Source: Bolinopsis microptera
Taxonomy: Eukaryota; Ctenophora; Tentaculata; Lobata; Bolinopsidae
DNA: 64,000 nt
Reading direction: 5' to 3'
Assembly (NCBI RefSeq): GCF_026151205.1
Contig: NC_087079.1
Coordinates: forward strand, 17,290,945-17,354,944
Part shown: in pieces, positions 54,596 to 64,000 of the stretch
How positions within the stretch are numbered: the first letter of the stretch is position 1
Layout: each line of letters starts with the position of its first letter
Notes under the pieces: model-generated
What the model was told of the DNA's origin: nothing
The model's database searches: none
The model's input: the letters and a program-made list of their open reading frames with translations, nothing else
Program-made: the position numbers and the translations under genes

Positions 54596-57500
54596 GTGGG
54601 AATTTATAACTTTTTAAACAGAAATAATACTGACAAATTAACATTTTTAACAAAGGCAAAAATGTTTATAACTTTGAGTTATGAAAACATTGGATGGTAA
54701 TTGTTTTAATGCACTTATTAACTCTCTGACTAGAGAATTGTTTTTGATGCCCTAAAGGGTTTCTGATTAGTCTTTAAAACAGCACAATATTATATTTATC
54801 TTTTTTTCTGTTCAATAACGGCTTATAAAATAAGTACATTTATTTCACATTTATAAAGCTGACTCGTGGTTTCCACGAGATAGAGTGTAACGTTGCAGTT
54901 ATACTACCGAGTTGCTTATTATTTATTGTGTTTATTATAAATTACACAATAACTCTCACTACTCCGAAGTGTGCAAATGTAACTGACGAATCTTTTTATT
55001 AAATTTCAAATTGTAAGTATTGTGTGTAACTATTGATAGCGGCATCTTCACTCTTCAGCAACATTAAATTTACAATTCTAAGCAAAATTTTCATGTGGGT
55101 TATTTATCATAATCCTGATATAGAATATTATATACTCATACATATTCAAACAAAGGATAAAGCCGTTGAATTAAATAACAAAATAAAATTTAAGATTGAA
55201 TATCTTAATCTTATTAAATCTTGGTCAAAACAGAATTTATCAATAAATTAACGTTTTTCCTTGACATTCTCCACCCTTGGTACTGCTAGAAAACCAATCG
55301 GTTTTAATTATAATTCTATTGTTTTCGTTCTACATTATTTAATTAACTGCAGAACTCTCAAATCCCTGTTTAAAGTCCCTTCTACTAATGAACAGACGAA
55401 CTTATTTGTGTAGTATTATAGTACATTGCAATGGTTACAGTACACTACTATGTAGAATATGTACTGAAGGGGTATCTTAAGAAGTTCTATTAGCAGGGCC
55501 CCTCCTCATTTAGCCCTCAATCAAGTTTTCTATCATTCGGCTCAGTCGAGACACAGATGTGTAATTTCGCATAGATCCAACGGATCCTTAACTACCCTCT
55601 ACTCCATAGACTAGGTGACACTTGAAACGTTCTATTGTCTAGTTTTTCTCATCGATTTGTTTGTTATTTCTCGATTCTTGAGACAATTGTAGTAGTTGTA
55701 CAGCAATCGCTCATTCTGTTACAGTACGTCATTGTCTACTTTACTGCTCTGAATTAAATTCTTTGAATAGTGTATTGTTTGTGCCCGCCAGATTTCAAAA
55801 AGGTCCTCTTGAAATTCTAGGAAGGGTACAAGCAGTTTCAAAAGATTGTCGTTTTTTGAACTGCGATTGAAAATCGCGTCTGCAATAGAATTACCCATAT
55901 TATGCGCTGACTTTTAAGGATCCATATCTTTGGCCAGGATCAATAATTTTTATGAGACTGAAAGCTTCTGGTAGAGCTCACATACATAAAATCAATCTTC
56001 AATTATCAAGACCGCACCCTAATCTGCATTACACAGCATTAATAGTGAGAACTGCCGATATCAATACTATTATCTAAATAAATGAAAACAGTCCAAATAG
56101 TGTCTCTAAATGCATCATCCATTCTCATTTGGCTGTTTTGATTGTCTTATTGTTGATCTCGTGATGGTTCTTATGATTACTCCTCATTCCTTTAACGGGT
56201 TGACCTCCTTCACCCCCCCCCCCCCCCCCCACAACCGTCCAACCGGGCATGTCCTGTAAAACAGTAGAATTAACACAGAATTAACACTGATCCAGTTAGA
56301 GCACTATCTAACTGCCGTTACTTGGACTGGCCTAGTGCTGTTACTCAGTTAGCTCTGGTTTATAATTTACATGTAGACAGTCTTGTTACTACAGAGTTGC
56401 ACTATTAATATGGTGGTGTTTGCTATAATGTTTCACTTAATAAGACGATCATGAGTCATGACGGGAGTTCCTGATGCGTTATATTTGCACTGTGCGTTAT
56501 ATTTGCACTGTGAGTCATGACGGGAGTTCCTGATGCGTTATATTTGCACTATATTTGCGTTATATTTGCACTGTGAGTCATGACGGGAGTTCCTGATGCG
56601 TTATATTTGCACTATATTTGCGTTATATTTGCACTGTGAGTCATGACGGGAGTTCCTGATGCGTTATATTTGCACTGTGAAGCTAAACATATATTTCTCG
56701 TTAAAATTATACCTATTCTTATTACCCTGCACAACTTTTATTTCGTACTTTACTTTACCCTTCAAATCTAAAATCTGATAATTCACTTTCCTCTAAACTT
56801 CTGGCCTGATTCAGTTTTTTATAGTTTTATAGCGGTTAAGGTTTGTCACTGTACGTTATTATAGCTTTATAGGGGGGGAGGCTGTGCAAGGTGGACGAAT
56901 AGTTGTGCAATATCAGAATTGTGATCTAGATACTAAAACCGCATTAAAGGTGGAGAGCTCACTTAATTTTGCTAAGGTATCACAAATCTCAACATTGCGT
57001 CAACTCACATCTAATCCTTGTTCGCTCTGTAATATTATTACTAATATTACCAATAGTAATGTCAAGTAAAACAGGTAACTAGTGATGTGAGGATGTTATA
57101 TATTAAACTAGTCATACGTCATCATGTGAGTAAGTAAGTAGTTAAAAGTTGTCATCCTCTTCTCTCCAGGTTGAGATTTTAATCTCTCTCTTGATTTGAA
57201 TCCAAGGCCTGGGCCGTGAGAGAATCAACAGGAGTGTGTTTGTCGTGCAACCAGTGGTAGTACTAGCGATAACTTTTTTTCTTTGACTTTTAAAGATAAC
57301 GTGCGGAATTTTCTCCAAATTTATAGTTTGAATAGTAGAAAACGTGGAATGTAGTACATTAGTACCTGAATGCTATTATTTAAGTTTAGAGTGTTAACAA
57401 CCAGTAAGGATTTGTCTGACTTGTTGAATATTATAATATGTACCCCGCAAAGCATAATAGTACATACACGCTTGAAGGCAAATTGTCTAAACCTTACGTC

Positions 57501-58896
57501 AAGCAGTTAAACCCTCAATTGTATGTTGTATTTACAGGGGGTGCCACGTCCGTCTATCTGTCCGCTTGTCTCATAGAATCCAAAAAGGACTGGACAGGAC
57601 AGGACAGGGCATAGGTCCAAAAGTGGACAAAAAATTTGTTAAAGTTTGCTAATGAGGCAGGGTGGTACTTTTTAAAAAAGTCACATTTTATGTGGTTCAC
57701 CCTATAGATCCTGTTAAAGGTATTTTGAAGTACGAAGTGAGATGTCAAGCAATGTTGTACTACTAAGTCAAAATCTTTTCACTTTTTTTTTTCTGGAAAC
57801 TACTTATGTTCACGATTCATGCTACCCTGATCATTATTAGCCGAAAATATTTTTATGATTTTCGGAGTCCGGACCTACCCTTTGGTATACGATTTTGGAC
57901 TCGAAGGTTCCCTCTTGTAATGCGATCCCGGGAGGCAGGCCTCCCTTTTGCAGTGCGAGCTCGGAAGCGGGAGCCCTGCCTTCAGAGGTGAGTGGTACGT
58001 ATCAAGAATGACTTGGACCAAAAATTTTCTAAGCCAAATCTTTTCAAAGTTTTTCTGGAAACGAATTTTGTTCATGTTTCATGCTGTCATGATCATTATG
58101 AGCTGAAAATATTGTGTCCAAATCTTGTGCGAAAAATCCTTATAATGTTTGTCCGTTAATGTCCGCCAATGTTCGTCAATGTCCGCTGATGTCCCAAAAA
58201 CACGTCCGTTTGTCTCATAGAATCCAAAAAGGACAGGACATAGGCGGAAAATATTTACAGTGGTATTTTCTTCGAAGATTTTCCGCTCCAGTGTATTTTC
58301 TTTAAGAGGTCTCCTATCAGACGTAGCCCATAGACAAGTCTGTCTGTTTGTTTGTTTGTGCCTAACAACTTGAAAGCCACTGACCATTAAATATTACAGT
58401 TTTTCAGTCAATATAACGCATGCTACTAGTGATCTGGTGATAGCTGACTGATTATTGGTACTGATTGTTAACAACTGAGAATGATAGCAGTCAGCTGTAA
58501 ATATCAAGTTACATATTCTAATGTGTCCCAAGCCTCGCCGACTTTCTTCTGTGCCGGTATCATGTCCCTGGCCCTATAATAATCCTTTTACTACACCTCG
58601 CATTTATTGATTACTATCTCCCAGCATTCGTCACTTTAAGGAACGTTACCTGCCATTGTTATTGATGAGGACCCGGTGCCAAGCGAGCAAGTAGTCACAT
58701 ACTCCGCCGCTTAAAGTTCTAGTTTTGTTTTGGTTGAACACGCTGACCGATAGATGGCTCAGTGCACGTGCGACCTGTAGCTGTGCACGTGCAACCATCT
58801 AACCTCGTTATCGGAACTCCCGGAACTTGTTAAAGACAGGACCTAAAAATACCTCATAATAATAACAATGTTAAGTATTAACTCTACATTTCAGGT
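54596..58896 (+). other. 4.3-kb stretch without a recognised gene
   Basis: AT-rich. Contains a poly-C run at 56213-56230, an array of gagtcatgacgggagttcct units at 56449-56690, and two partial direct repeats (tctcatagaatccaaaaagg at 57570 and 58213; ttctggaaac...gatcattat at ~57790 and ~58055). After a good acceptor (ctccag at 57163-57168) only nine codons are open before TGA. I find no HUWE1-like peptide. Confidence 0.6.
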
Positions 58897-59850
58897 ATGA
58901 TTATAACAGATATCTTATCCCATACCTGGTGCCACCTATCCTTCCTCCTCGGTCTGCTCGGCAACAGCTACGTGGTATACTCCACTGTGTGTCACAGAGC
59001 CATTAAACTGGACAAACTCTCCATCTGTATAATCCAGATGTTAGCGGTATCGGACCTCACCAACACTGTGCTCGTGTTAGTCCCTGTTATCATATCTCTC
59101 TACGCGCGCAGCACCTGGATACTGGGCCACACTTTCTGTGAGCTCTCCTTTGTTTATAAGTATCTGGGATATATTGCTAATGTGATTCTTATTAATGCTC
59201 TGGCCTTTAACAAGATGATGAGATGTTTGTTCCCATTGAGGAACATGAATTGTTCCAGAACTCAGAGATGGTCAGTTGCCATGATAACCGTCGTCGGCAC
59301 CTTGATGACCCCCATTTATCATTCATACAAGACAAGCTTAAAAGACCTGTTCTCTGTTCAGTTTTCAAGGTCCCAGTGCATGTGTTGGATGGTGCAGATA
59401 GCAGAACCCCCTGGATGGCACTATATCCTAGATTACGGCTTCTCGGGCCTGCTCAACGCACTGCCATGTCTCACCCTCATAGGGATAAACACATTCCTCG
59501 TCTCATACGCTGTTAAGAAGTCCACCCGGCCAGTCAACAAGATGAACATAGTGATAGTTGTGCTGATCACCGCTTCATTCCTGGTGTCCAGCCTCCCTTA
59601 CTTTATCTACTACATGGCGTCTGGTGACGTGTGGCAGGATGATGACGTCATTCTGAGATTCGTTACTTTTATCATGTTCACCATGTTCTGGTCCAACCCT
59701 GTCATCTACCTGGCTACCAACAAGTACTTCCGCAAGTTCACTGTCGGGTCGGTGAGGAGAGATGCGAGGACTTCTATTGGTCAGAACATGAGCTTTAGGA
59801 ATTCTACGAGGAGAGACCCTCGTGCTTCTATTGGTCGTACTGAGCTTTAG
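58897..59850 (+). CDS. Rhodopsin-like (class A) G protein-coupled receptor, single exon
   Basis: 317 residues with seven hydrophobic segments: TM1 12-32 (LLGNSYVVYS with the conserved GN), TM2 41-69 (LAVSDL), TM3 81-108 preceded by Cys81, TM4 126-144, TM5 178-205 (Pro190), TM6 216-240 (SSLP in place of CWxP) and TM7 252-274 (NPVIY). The usual DRY at the end of TM3 is NKM (105-107), so the key arginine is missing. Cys161/163 in loop 2 could pair with Cys81. The basic tail carries SIGQNMSFRNSTRRDPRA, derived from a 54-bp tandem repeat. The chosen ATG follows an in-frame TAA by 15 bases; ttcag precedes it, so a short 5' exon with an N-terminal leader is possible. Ligand unknown. Confidence 0.9.
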   Translation: MIITDILSHTWCHLSFLLGLLGNSYVVYSTVCHRAIKLDKLSICIIQMLAVSDLTNTVLVLVPVIISLYARSTWILGHTFCELSFVYKYLGYIANVILINALAFNKMMRCLFPLRNMNCSRTQRWSVAMITVVGTLMTPIYHSYKTSLKDLFSVQFSRSQCMCWMVQIAEPPGWHYILDYGFSGLLNALPCLTLIGINTFLVSYAVKKSTRPVNKMNIVIVVLITASFLVSSLPYFIYYMASGDVWQDDDVILRFVTFIMFTMFWSNPVIYLATNKYFRKFTVGSVRRDARTSIGQNMSFRNSTRRDPRASIGRTEL

Positions 59851-59955
59851 GAATTCTACGAGGAGAGACCCTCGTGCTTCTATTGGTCAGAACATGAGCT
59901 TTAGGAATTCTACGAGGAGAGACCCTCGTGCTCCGTTGACTTTTCAGAATTCCAC
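59765..59955 (+). repeat. 54-bp repeat over the GPCR C-terminus and stop codon (about 3 copies)
   Basis: Unit cttctattggtcagaacatg, agctttaggaattctacgag, gagaccctcgtg. The second copy has a small internal deletion that brings TAG into frame and ends the protein as GRTEL; the third copy lies after the stop. Confidence 0.88.
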
Positions 59956-60050
59956 AGCATTTTAGTTATCAAGAGTCCAGTGTAGACAGCCTGTTTTCCA
60001 ACTTTTCCGCTTTAAATATATCACATATTTCTATTTTATTTAAAATTATT

Positions 60051-60141
60051 GGCAATTTGGTAATCTAGCTAAGCACACCTTGGAGCCCCAGGTGTGGCCC
60101 AACTGTGGCCCAACTGTACCTAGCTAGATTACCAAATTGCC
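60051..60141. repeat. Perfect 21-base inverted repeat 200 bases after the GPCR stop
   Basis: ggcaatttggtaatctagct(a) at 60051-60071 is the exact complement of 60121-60141; the loop contains caccttgg...ccaggtg, a second nested stem. Possibly a 3' UTR structure or a tiny foldback element. Confidence 0.85.
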
Positions 60142-60194
60142 AAATGATTACCTGTGAAGATTGACAATCCAGTCTACCAATGATATTTCCTGTC

Positions 60195-60780
60195 CAAACT
60201 CAACTCCAATTTAACACGCATAGAACGGTAACAATAAGCATGAACGGTGAAACACCATGACTGGTAACAATCAGTATGAATACTATGGTGTGCTCTGTGA
60301 CTGGTAACAATCAGTAGAATAACTATGGTGTCTTCTGTGTCTGGTAACAATTCAGTAAGAATACTATGGTGTGCTCTGTGACTGGTAACAATCAGTATGA
60401 ATACTATGGTGTGCTCTGTGACTGGTAACAATCAGTATGAATACTATGGTGTGCTCTGTGACTTGTAACAATCAGTATGAATACTATGGTGTGCTCTGTG
60501 ACTGGTAACAATCAGTATGAATACTATGGTGTGCTCTGTGACTGGTAACAATCAGTTGAATACTATGTGTCTCTGTGACGGTAACAATCAAGTAGAAAAT
60601 ACTATGGTGTGCTCTGTACAGTAACAATCAGTATGAATACTATGGTGTGCTCTGTGACTGGTAACAATCAGTATGAATACTATGGTGTGCTCTGTGACTG
60701 GTAACAATCAGTATGAATACTATGGTGTGCTCTGTGAACTGGTAACAATCAGTATGAATACTATGGTGTGCTCTGTGACC
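60195..60780 (+). repeat. 38-bp array downstream of the GPCR (about 15 copies)
   Basis: Unit ctggtaacaatcagtatgaa, tactatggtgtgctctgtga. Copies near 60340 and 60545-60630 have many single-base indels, unlike the neighbouring copies. Confidence 0.93.
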
Positions 60781-61153
60781 CCTGTTAGTAGGTGTTCCGC
60801 TCTGTCAAATTAACAGCCATTCTTCTGTTCTGTGTCTTATGAGAGTATAGTCGGTTTTACCATTCATCACTTTGTAGAGATAAACTATTTATTTTTCTGT
60901 TACCATCTTAATGTAGGTAATGAGAATTAGTCTTGCTGTTTATTGTATTTAATAGTTTTACTTTTTGTGTAGAAAAACAAAGAACAATTATATCTTATAC
61001 TTCATCAATTAATTATTAATTCGATTCATGATAAAAATACGATGGGTCGCACATAAAAAATAATAAATTAATAGATAATGGGTAAGTGGCTCTAAAATGT
61101 TAATTTAAAAGGGTTGATTCAATCACTGATGATGTTTCATTAGAAATTTCCTG

Positions 61154-61755
61154 TTAATTTTTGTATTCTCGTATGCTCAGTGCTGAAAAAAGTAGAAAGC
61201 AGCTAAAAATAAATGTCCACAGAACTGCCTGGTGTGGAGATAAAAAGCCCGGCAAGGAAGCCCCTAAGATAGACCCCACAAACCCTACTCCAAGTATTAT
61301 AGCGGAAGCAACTGCCCACTCTTATCACCAAAATGGTTAAAATTCAACACTTCCATTATCATGCATTCAAGTCTGGTCATGGACATAACAATGTTAGCTA
61401 CCCCCATAGTAATCAGGACAGCTATATACGAACTATCTATCATGAGAGTCCCATAGCAAGTGATCAGGATGACAGCAAGGAAAGACTGTATCACCCAGAA
61501 CCTAAACCTGTTGGAGACCCACAGCCCCAACAGTCGTCCCACCAGAATACATCCCCCAGTTATCAGGGCTATCACCAAAAACTCGTCTCCCTGCACTGAG
61601 CTCTCACACTTCTCACTCCTCTCCTTCTCATTGTTCTTTCTGAGAAGGGCGGGCAGGAGGAGGATACACCCGAACCCTTGTAGCAAGTTCAGGAAGTTCA
61701 TCACACTCGCCTTGAAGAGCCGCATCTTGAAGTTAGGAGCTGTCTCCCCACTTGT
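61154..61755 (-). CDS. MFS transporter last exon (TM7-TM12)
   Basis: Acceptor aaattag on the minus strand. Opens TSGETAPNFKMRLFKASVMN in phase 0 after exon B. The frame is open to about 61300, where HFGDKSG must shift by one or two bases to reach EWAVASAIILGVGFVGSILG and the terminal TAA. Confidence 0.75.
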
Positions 61756-63122
61756 CTAATTTCAATCCACTGCTCATCATCGCTTCACCACAGGTTGGAG
61801 AGGTTTGTAACTTGGTCCAGTCTCGTCCTTCAAGCAGCAGTGCAGCAGGATAATAGGAGGTAGGAAGATGGGTAGGGAAGTAAAAAGGATGAACACCCTC
61901 CATCCAACAGTACCGAGCAGAAAATATCCCAGCAGGGCCACCCAGCCACTCCCCGCAGCGAAGAAGAGGCTGTCAATGAAGACAGCAGTGCAGTAGACAT
62001 GGTGACTGGACACGTTCTCCGCTACAAACACGCTGGAGGTGGAGATGTTGAGGCCCACACAGAAGCCAACACTTAGACGGGATGCCAAGATGAAGTAGTA
62101 GTTCTCAGGTACTATAGAGCAGAACAAGTTCGCTATTATTGAGATATATAGCGAGAATATGAGGACTGTCTACGTCCACATCTGAGGAAGAAGTTAGCGT
62201 TAGTATTCTTATTGAACAACCCTCCTTCACTACAATATTGAATTATCGTTAGTACTCTAATTGAAACAACCTCCTTCCACTTACAATATTGGAAGTTGTC
62301 GTGAATATTAGTACTTCTAATTGGAACAACCCTCCATCACTACAATAATTGAAGTTGGTCGGGAAATATTAGTATTCTAATTGGAACAACCCTCCTTCGC
62401 TTACAATATTGAAGTTGTCGTGAATATTAGTACTCTAATTGGAACAACCCTCCTTCACTTACAATATTGAAGTTGTCGTGAATATTAGTACTCTAATTGG
62501 AACAACCCTCCTTCACTTACAATATTGAAGTTGTCGTGAATGTTTATAAATACTTTTCCCTCTATCCTCCCTTAGTACCGACTACGATACCCAACTATTC
62601 ACATAAATACAATATCTTACTATATAAAGCGAGACGATATATATATGTATGGATATATGTGTTTGTCCGTACCATTTTACTGACACCGCGACATCAACTT
62701 TAACGCTGCTTTCCACAAAAACCGTAAAAGATATACAACTGCTTTAATGGCTTTAATGGCCTCCAAATCAGCATGAAAAAATAAAAAGTTGGCCAAGAAA
62801 TAGGAGTTTTAGAGTCCAAAATTTGGACCCCCAAGTGGTGTCAAAAACGCGAATTAAATAGGTAATAATTATTTAAGTCTTGAGTCTTGACACCATTTTA
62901 GGGTTATACGGGTTCCTGCTAGTCAGTACAACGTTCAAAGTAACTAGGAACTTTTAAACGAGCCCCATATTTACAACTATATGTAACATTACTTTTTGTT
63001 GTTGGACCTGACCTGTTAGAGATAGGAGCAGTAACGACAGTGGATACAGTCAGGGCGATATAGAACGCTATCCCCAGCCATCCCTCCTGGGCCTTAGTGG
63101 CCCCCATCTCGCAAGATATTAT
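61154..63122 (-). CDS. MFS transporter of the SVOP / SLC22 type, partial, with two apparent frameshifts
   Basis: Three exons read right to left: 63122-63013, 62181-61789 and 61755-61154. Exon A encodes EMGATKAQEGWLGIAFYIAL and TAPISNRSG/C. Exon B completes SNRCGRR, the MFS signature after TM3, then FILASRLSVGFCVGLNISTS (the TM4 R-x3-G motif) and WRVFILFTSLPIF. Exon C has MRLFKASVMNFLNLLQGFGC (TM7) through IAVLITMGVANIVMSM. After a shift of frame near 61300 it continues VASAIILGVGFVGSILGASL and LWTFIFSCFLLFSAL to TAA at 61154. The first shift lies near 62170. Members move organic ions across membranes; the substrate is not deducible. The 5' exons lie to the right of the window. Pseudogene or uncorrected indels are both possible. 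Confidence 0.75.
61789..62181 (-). CDS. MFS transporter middle exon (TM3 end to TM6)
   Basis: Acceptor cctcag at 62182-62187 (minus). CGRR is read in one frame; one base later VLIFSLYISIIANLFCSIVP continues to DETGPSYKPLQPV and the donor gtgaag. The single-base conflict between CGRR and VLIF is at about 62170. Confidence 0.72.
62190..62540 (-). repeat. ~58-bp array in the MFS intron (6 copies)
   Basis: Unit ttcacttacaatattgaagt, tgtcgtgaatattagtactc, taattggaacaaccctcc. Left copies carry several one-base indels at short homopolymers; right copies are clean. Confidence 0.9.
62615..62922 (+). mobile_element. Short non-autonomous Helitron, copy 3
   Basis: Starts TCTTACTATATAAAGCGAGA and ends GGGTTCCTGCTAG, with A before and T after. 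The longest copy, 308 bp; it contains ~75 bases absent from copy 1 but shared in part with copy 2. Confidence 0.8.
63013..63122 (-). CDS. MFS transporter exon before the SNRxGRR motif; acceptor side amplified
   Basis: IISCEMGATKAQEGWLGIAF and TVSTVVTAPISNR; donor gtcagg; phase 0 to 2. Its acceptor cctcag and first ~30 bases are repeated to the right. Confidence 0.75.
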
Positions 63123-63650
63123 CTGAGGGGAGGGAATTAGTGGCCCCCAACTCGCAAGATATTATCTGAGGGGAGGGAATTAGTGGCCCCCATCTCGCAA
63201 GATATTATCTGAGGGGAGGGAATTAGTGGCCCCCATCTCGCAAGATATTATCTGAGGGGAGGGAATTAGTGGCCCCCATCTCGCAAGATATTATCTGAGG
63301 GGAGGGAATTAGTGGCCCCCATCTCGCAAGATATTATCTGAGGGGAGGGAATTAGTGGCCCCCATCTCGCAAGATATTATCTGAGGGGAGGGAATTAGTG
63401 GCCCCCATCTCGCAAGATATTATCTGAGGGGAGGGAATTATTGGCCCCCATCTCGCAAGATATTATCTGAGGGGAGGGAATTAGTGGCCCCCATCTCGCA
63501 AGATATTATCTGAGGGGAGGGAATTAGTGGCCCCCATCTCGCAAGATATTATCTGAGGGGAGGGAATTAGTGGCCCCCATCTCGCAAGATATTATCTGAG
63601 GGGAGGGAATTAGTGGCCCCCATCTCGCAAGATATTATTTGAGGGAGGGA
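63080..63650 (-). repeat. 43-bp array of the MFS exon acceptor (13 copies)
   Basis: On the minus strand the unit is aattccctcccctcag, ataatatcttgcgagatggg, ggccact: a pyrimidine tract, AG and exon start. The rightmost copy has lost the AG (ttatttgag). Confidence 0.93.
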
Positions 63651-63783
63651 ATGATAAGAAACATATTTCAATCTGCATACTGGTTATGGTTAATGAATAA
63701 TGGTATCTCAATTTATGTCATATTTATGTAGATCGTGAATTTGTTAGACGATTGAAGAGGTAAACTACTACACCCCCCCCCCC

Positions 63784-64000
63784 CCCCCCTACACCCCCAC
63801 TACATTATAACTACCTGAGTAACTATTCCTGGAAGGTATATCTCGATACACCCCCACTACATTATAACTACCTGAGTAACTATTCCTGGAAGGTATATCT
63901 CGATACACCCCCACTATATTATAACTACCTGAGTAACTATTCCTGGAAGGTATATCTCGATACACCCCCACTACATTATAACTACCTGAGTAACTATTCC
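63784..64000 (-). repeat. 57-bp array at the window edge
   Basis: Four copies (the last cut by the window) of a unit whose minus strand reads gatataccttccaggaatag, ttactcag, gtagttataatgtag. It is open on the minus strand (YRDIPSRNSYSG) and contains cag|gtagtt, so it may be another exon-end array of the MFS gene. Confidence 0.75.

Noticed and set aside
55033-55251. 72-codon reading frame in AT-rich DNA
   Set aside because: Lys/Ile/Asn-rich composition typical of random AT-rich sequence; nothing recognised.
56884-57069. 61-codon reading frame MQGGRIVVQYQNCDLD
   Set aside because: No recognisable family, no splice context and AT-rich surroundings; likely chance.
57169-57200. Possible next HUWE1 exon after a good acceptor (ctccag), reading VEILISLLI
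   Set aside because: Frame closes with TGA after nine codons and the similarity is too short to support an exon.
59223-59516. Alternative frame inside the GPCR
   Set aside because: Overlaps the transmembrane coding frame and has no independent support.
61333-61759. Plus-strand reading frames over the transporter
   Set aside because: Antisense shadows; the minus strand has MFS helices and motifs.
1-64000. tRNA, rRNA or known small RNA genes
   Set aside because: I looked for tRNA-like and rRNA-like segments and saw none that I could support by eye.

Overview
The window is eukaryotic nuclear DNA from an animal. It has many small exons with GT-AG borders and introns full of minisatellites, foldback elements and Helitrons. 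The encoded proteins have animal orthologues but are too divergent from human to be vertebrate. I cannot name the species; an invertebrate, possibly from an early-branching phylum, is the best fit. No bacterial or organellar features were seen.

Positions 18-54595 (+) hold 63 consecutive exons of one gene, the orthologue of the giant HECT-type E3 ubiquitin ligase HUWE1. I chained exons by splice consensus, by reading phase (every junction is phase-consistent) and by protein similarity recalled from the human protein. The order is: DUF913-type armadillo region (exons 1-20), UBA (exon 21), UIM (exon 22), helical region, WWE domain (exon 27), helical repeats, acidic stretch (exons 42-44), Ser/Thr-rich linker (exons 50-55), two UBM-like motifs (exons 56-57) and the next helical block (exons 61-63). 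The 5' end lies upstream of the window. The catalytic HECT end is not found in the window.

The remarkable property is that most large tandem arrays in this gene are not purely intronic. The repeated unit contains the end of an exon plus its 5' splice site, or a 3' splice site plus the start of an exon. More than a dozen exons are affected, with unit lengths of 21-69 bp and up to about 80 copies. At least one array offers 29 in-frame alternative acceptors. A different gene on the other strand (the MFS transporter at the right end) shows the same thing. I regard this recurrent amplification of splice junctions as the main discovery candidate.

Mobile DNA inside the introns includes: three copies of a short non-autonomous Helitron family; a pogo-like transposon with TIRs and a TA target, plus a deletion derivative; a foldback element with a 7-bp target duplication; elements with poly-G termini; a LINE ORF1 remnant; and several perfect or near-perfect palindromes. 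A broken GPCR fragment lies antisense in the HUWE1 intron between UBA and UIM.

Positions 54596-58896 show no recognisable gene. At 58897-59850 (+) is an intact single-exon rhodopsin-like GPCR lacking the canonical DRY arginine. At 61154-63122 (-) is part of an MFS transporter of the SVOP/SLC22 type, with two apparent frameshifts that may be sequence errors. If HUWE1 continues to the right of the window, both genes would be nested in one of its introns; otherwise the locus is broken or misassembled.
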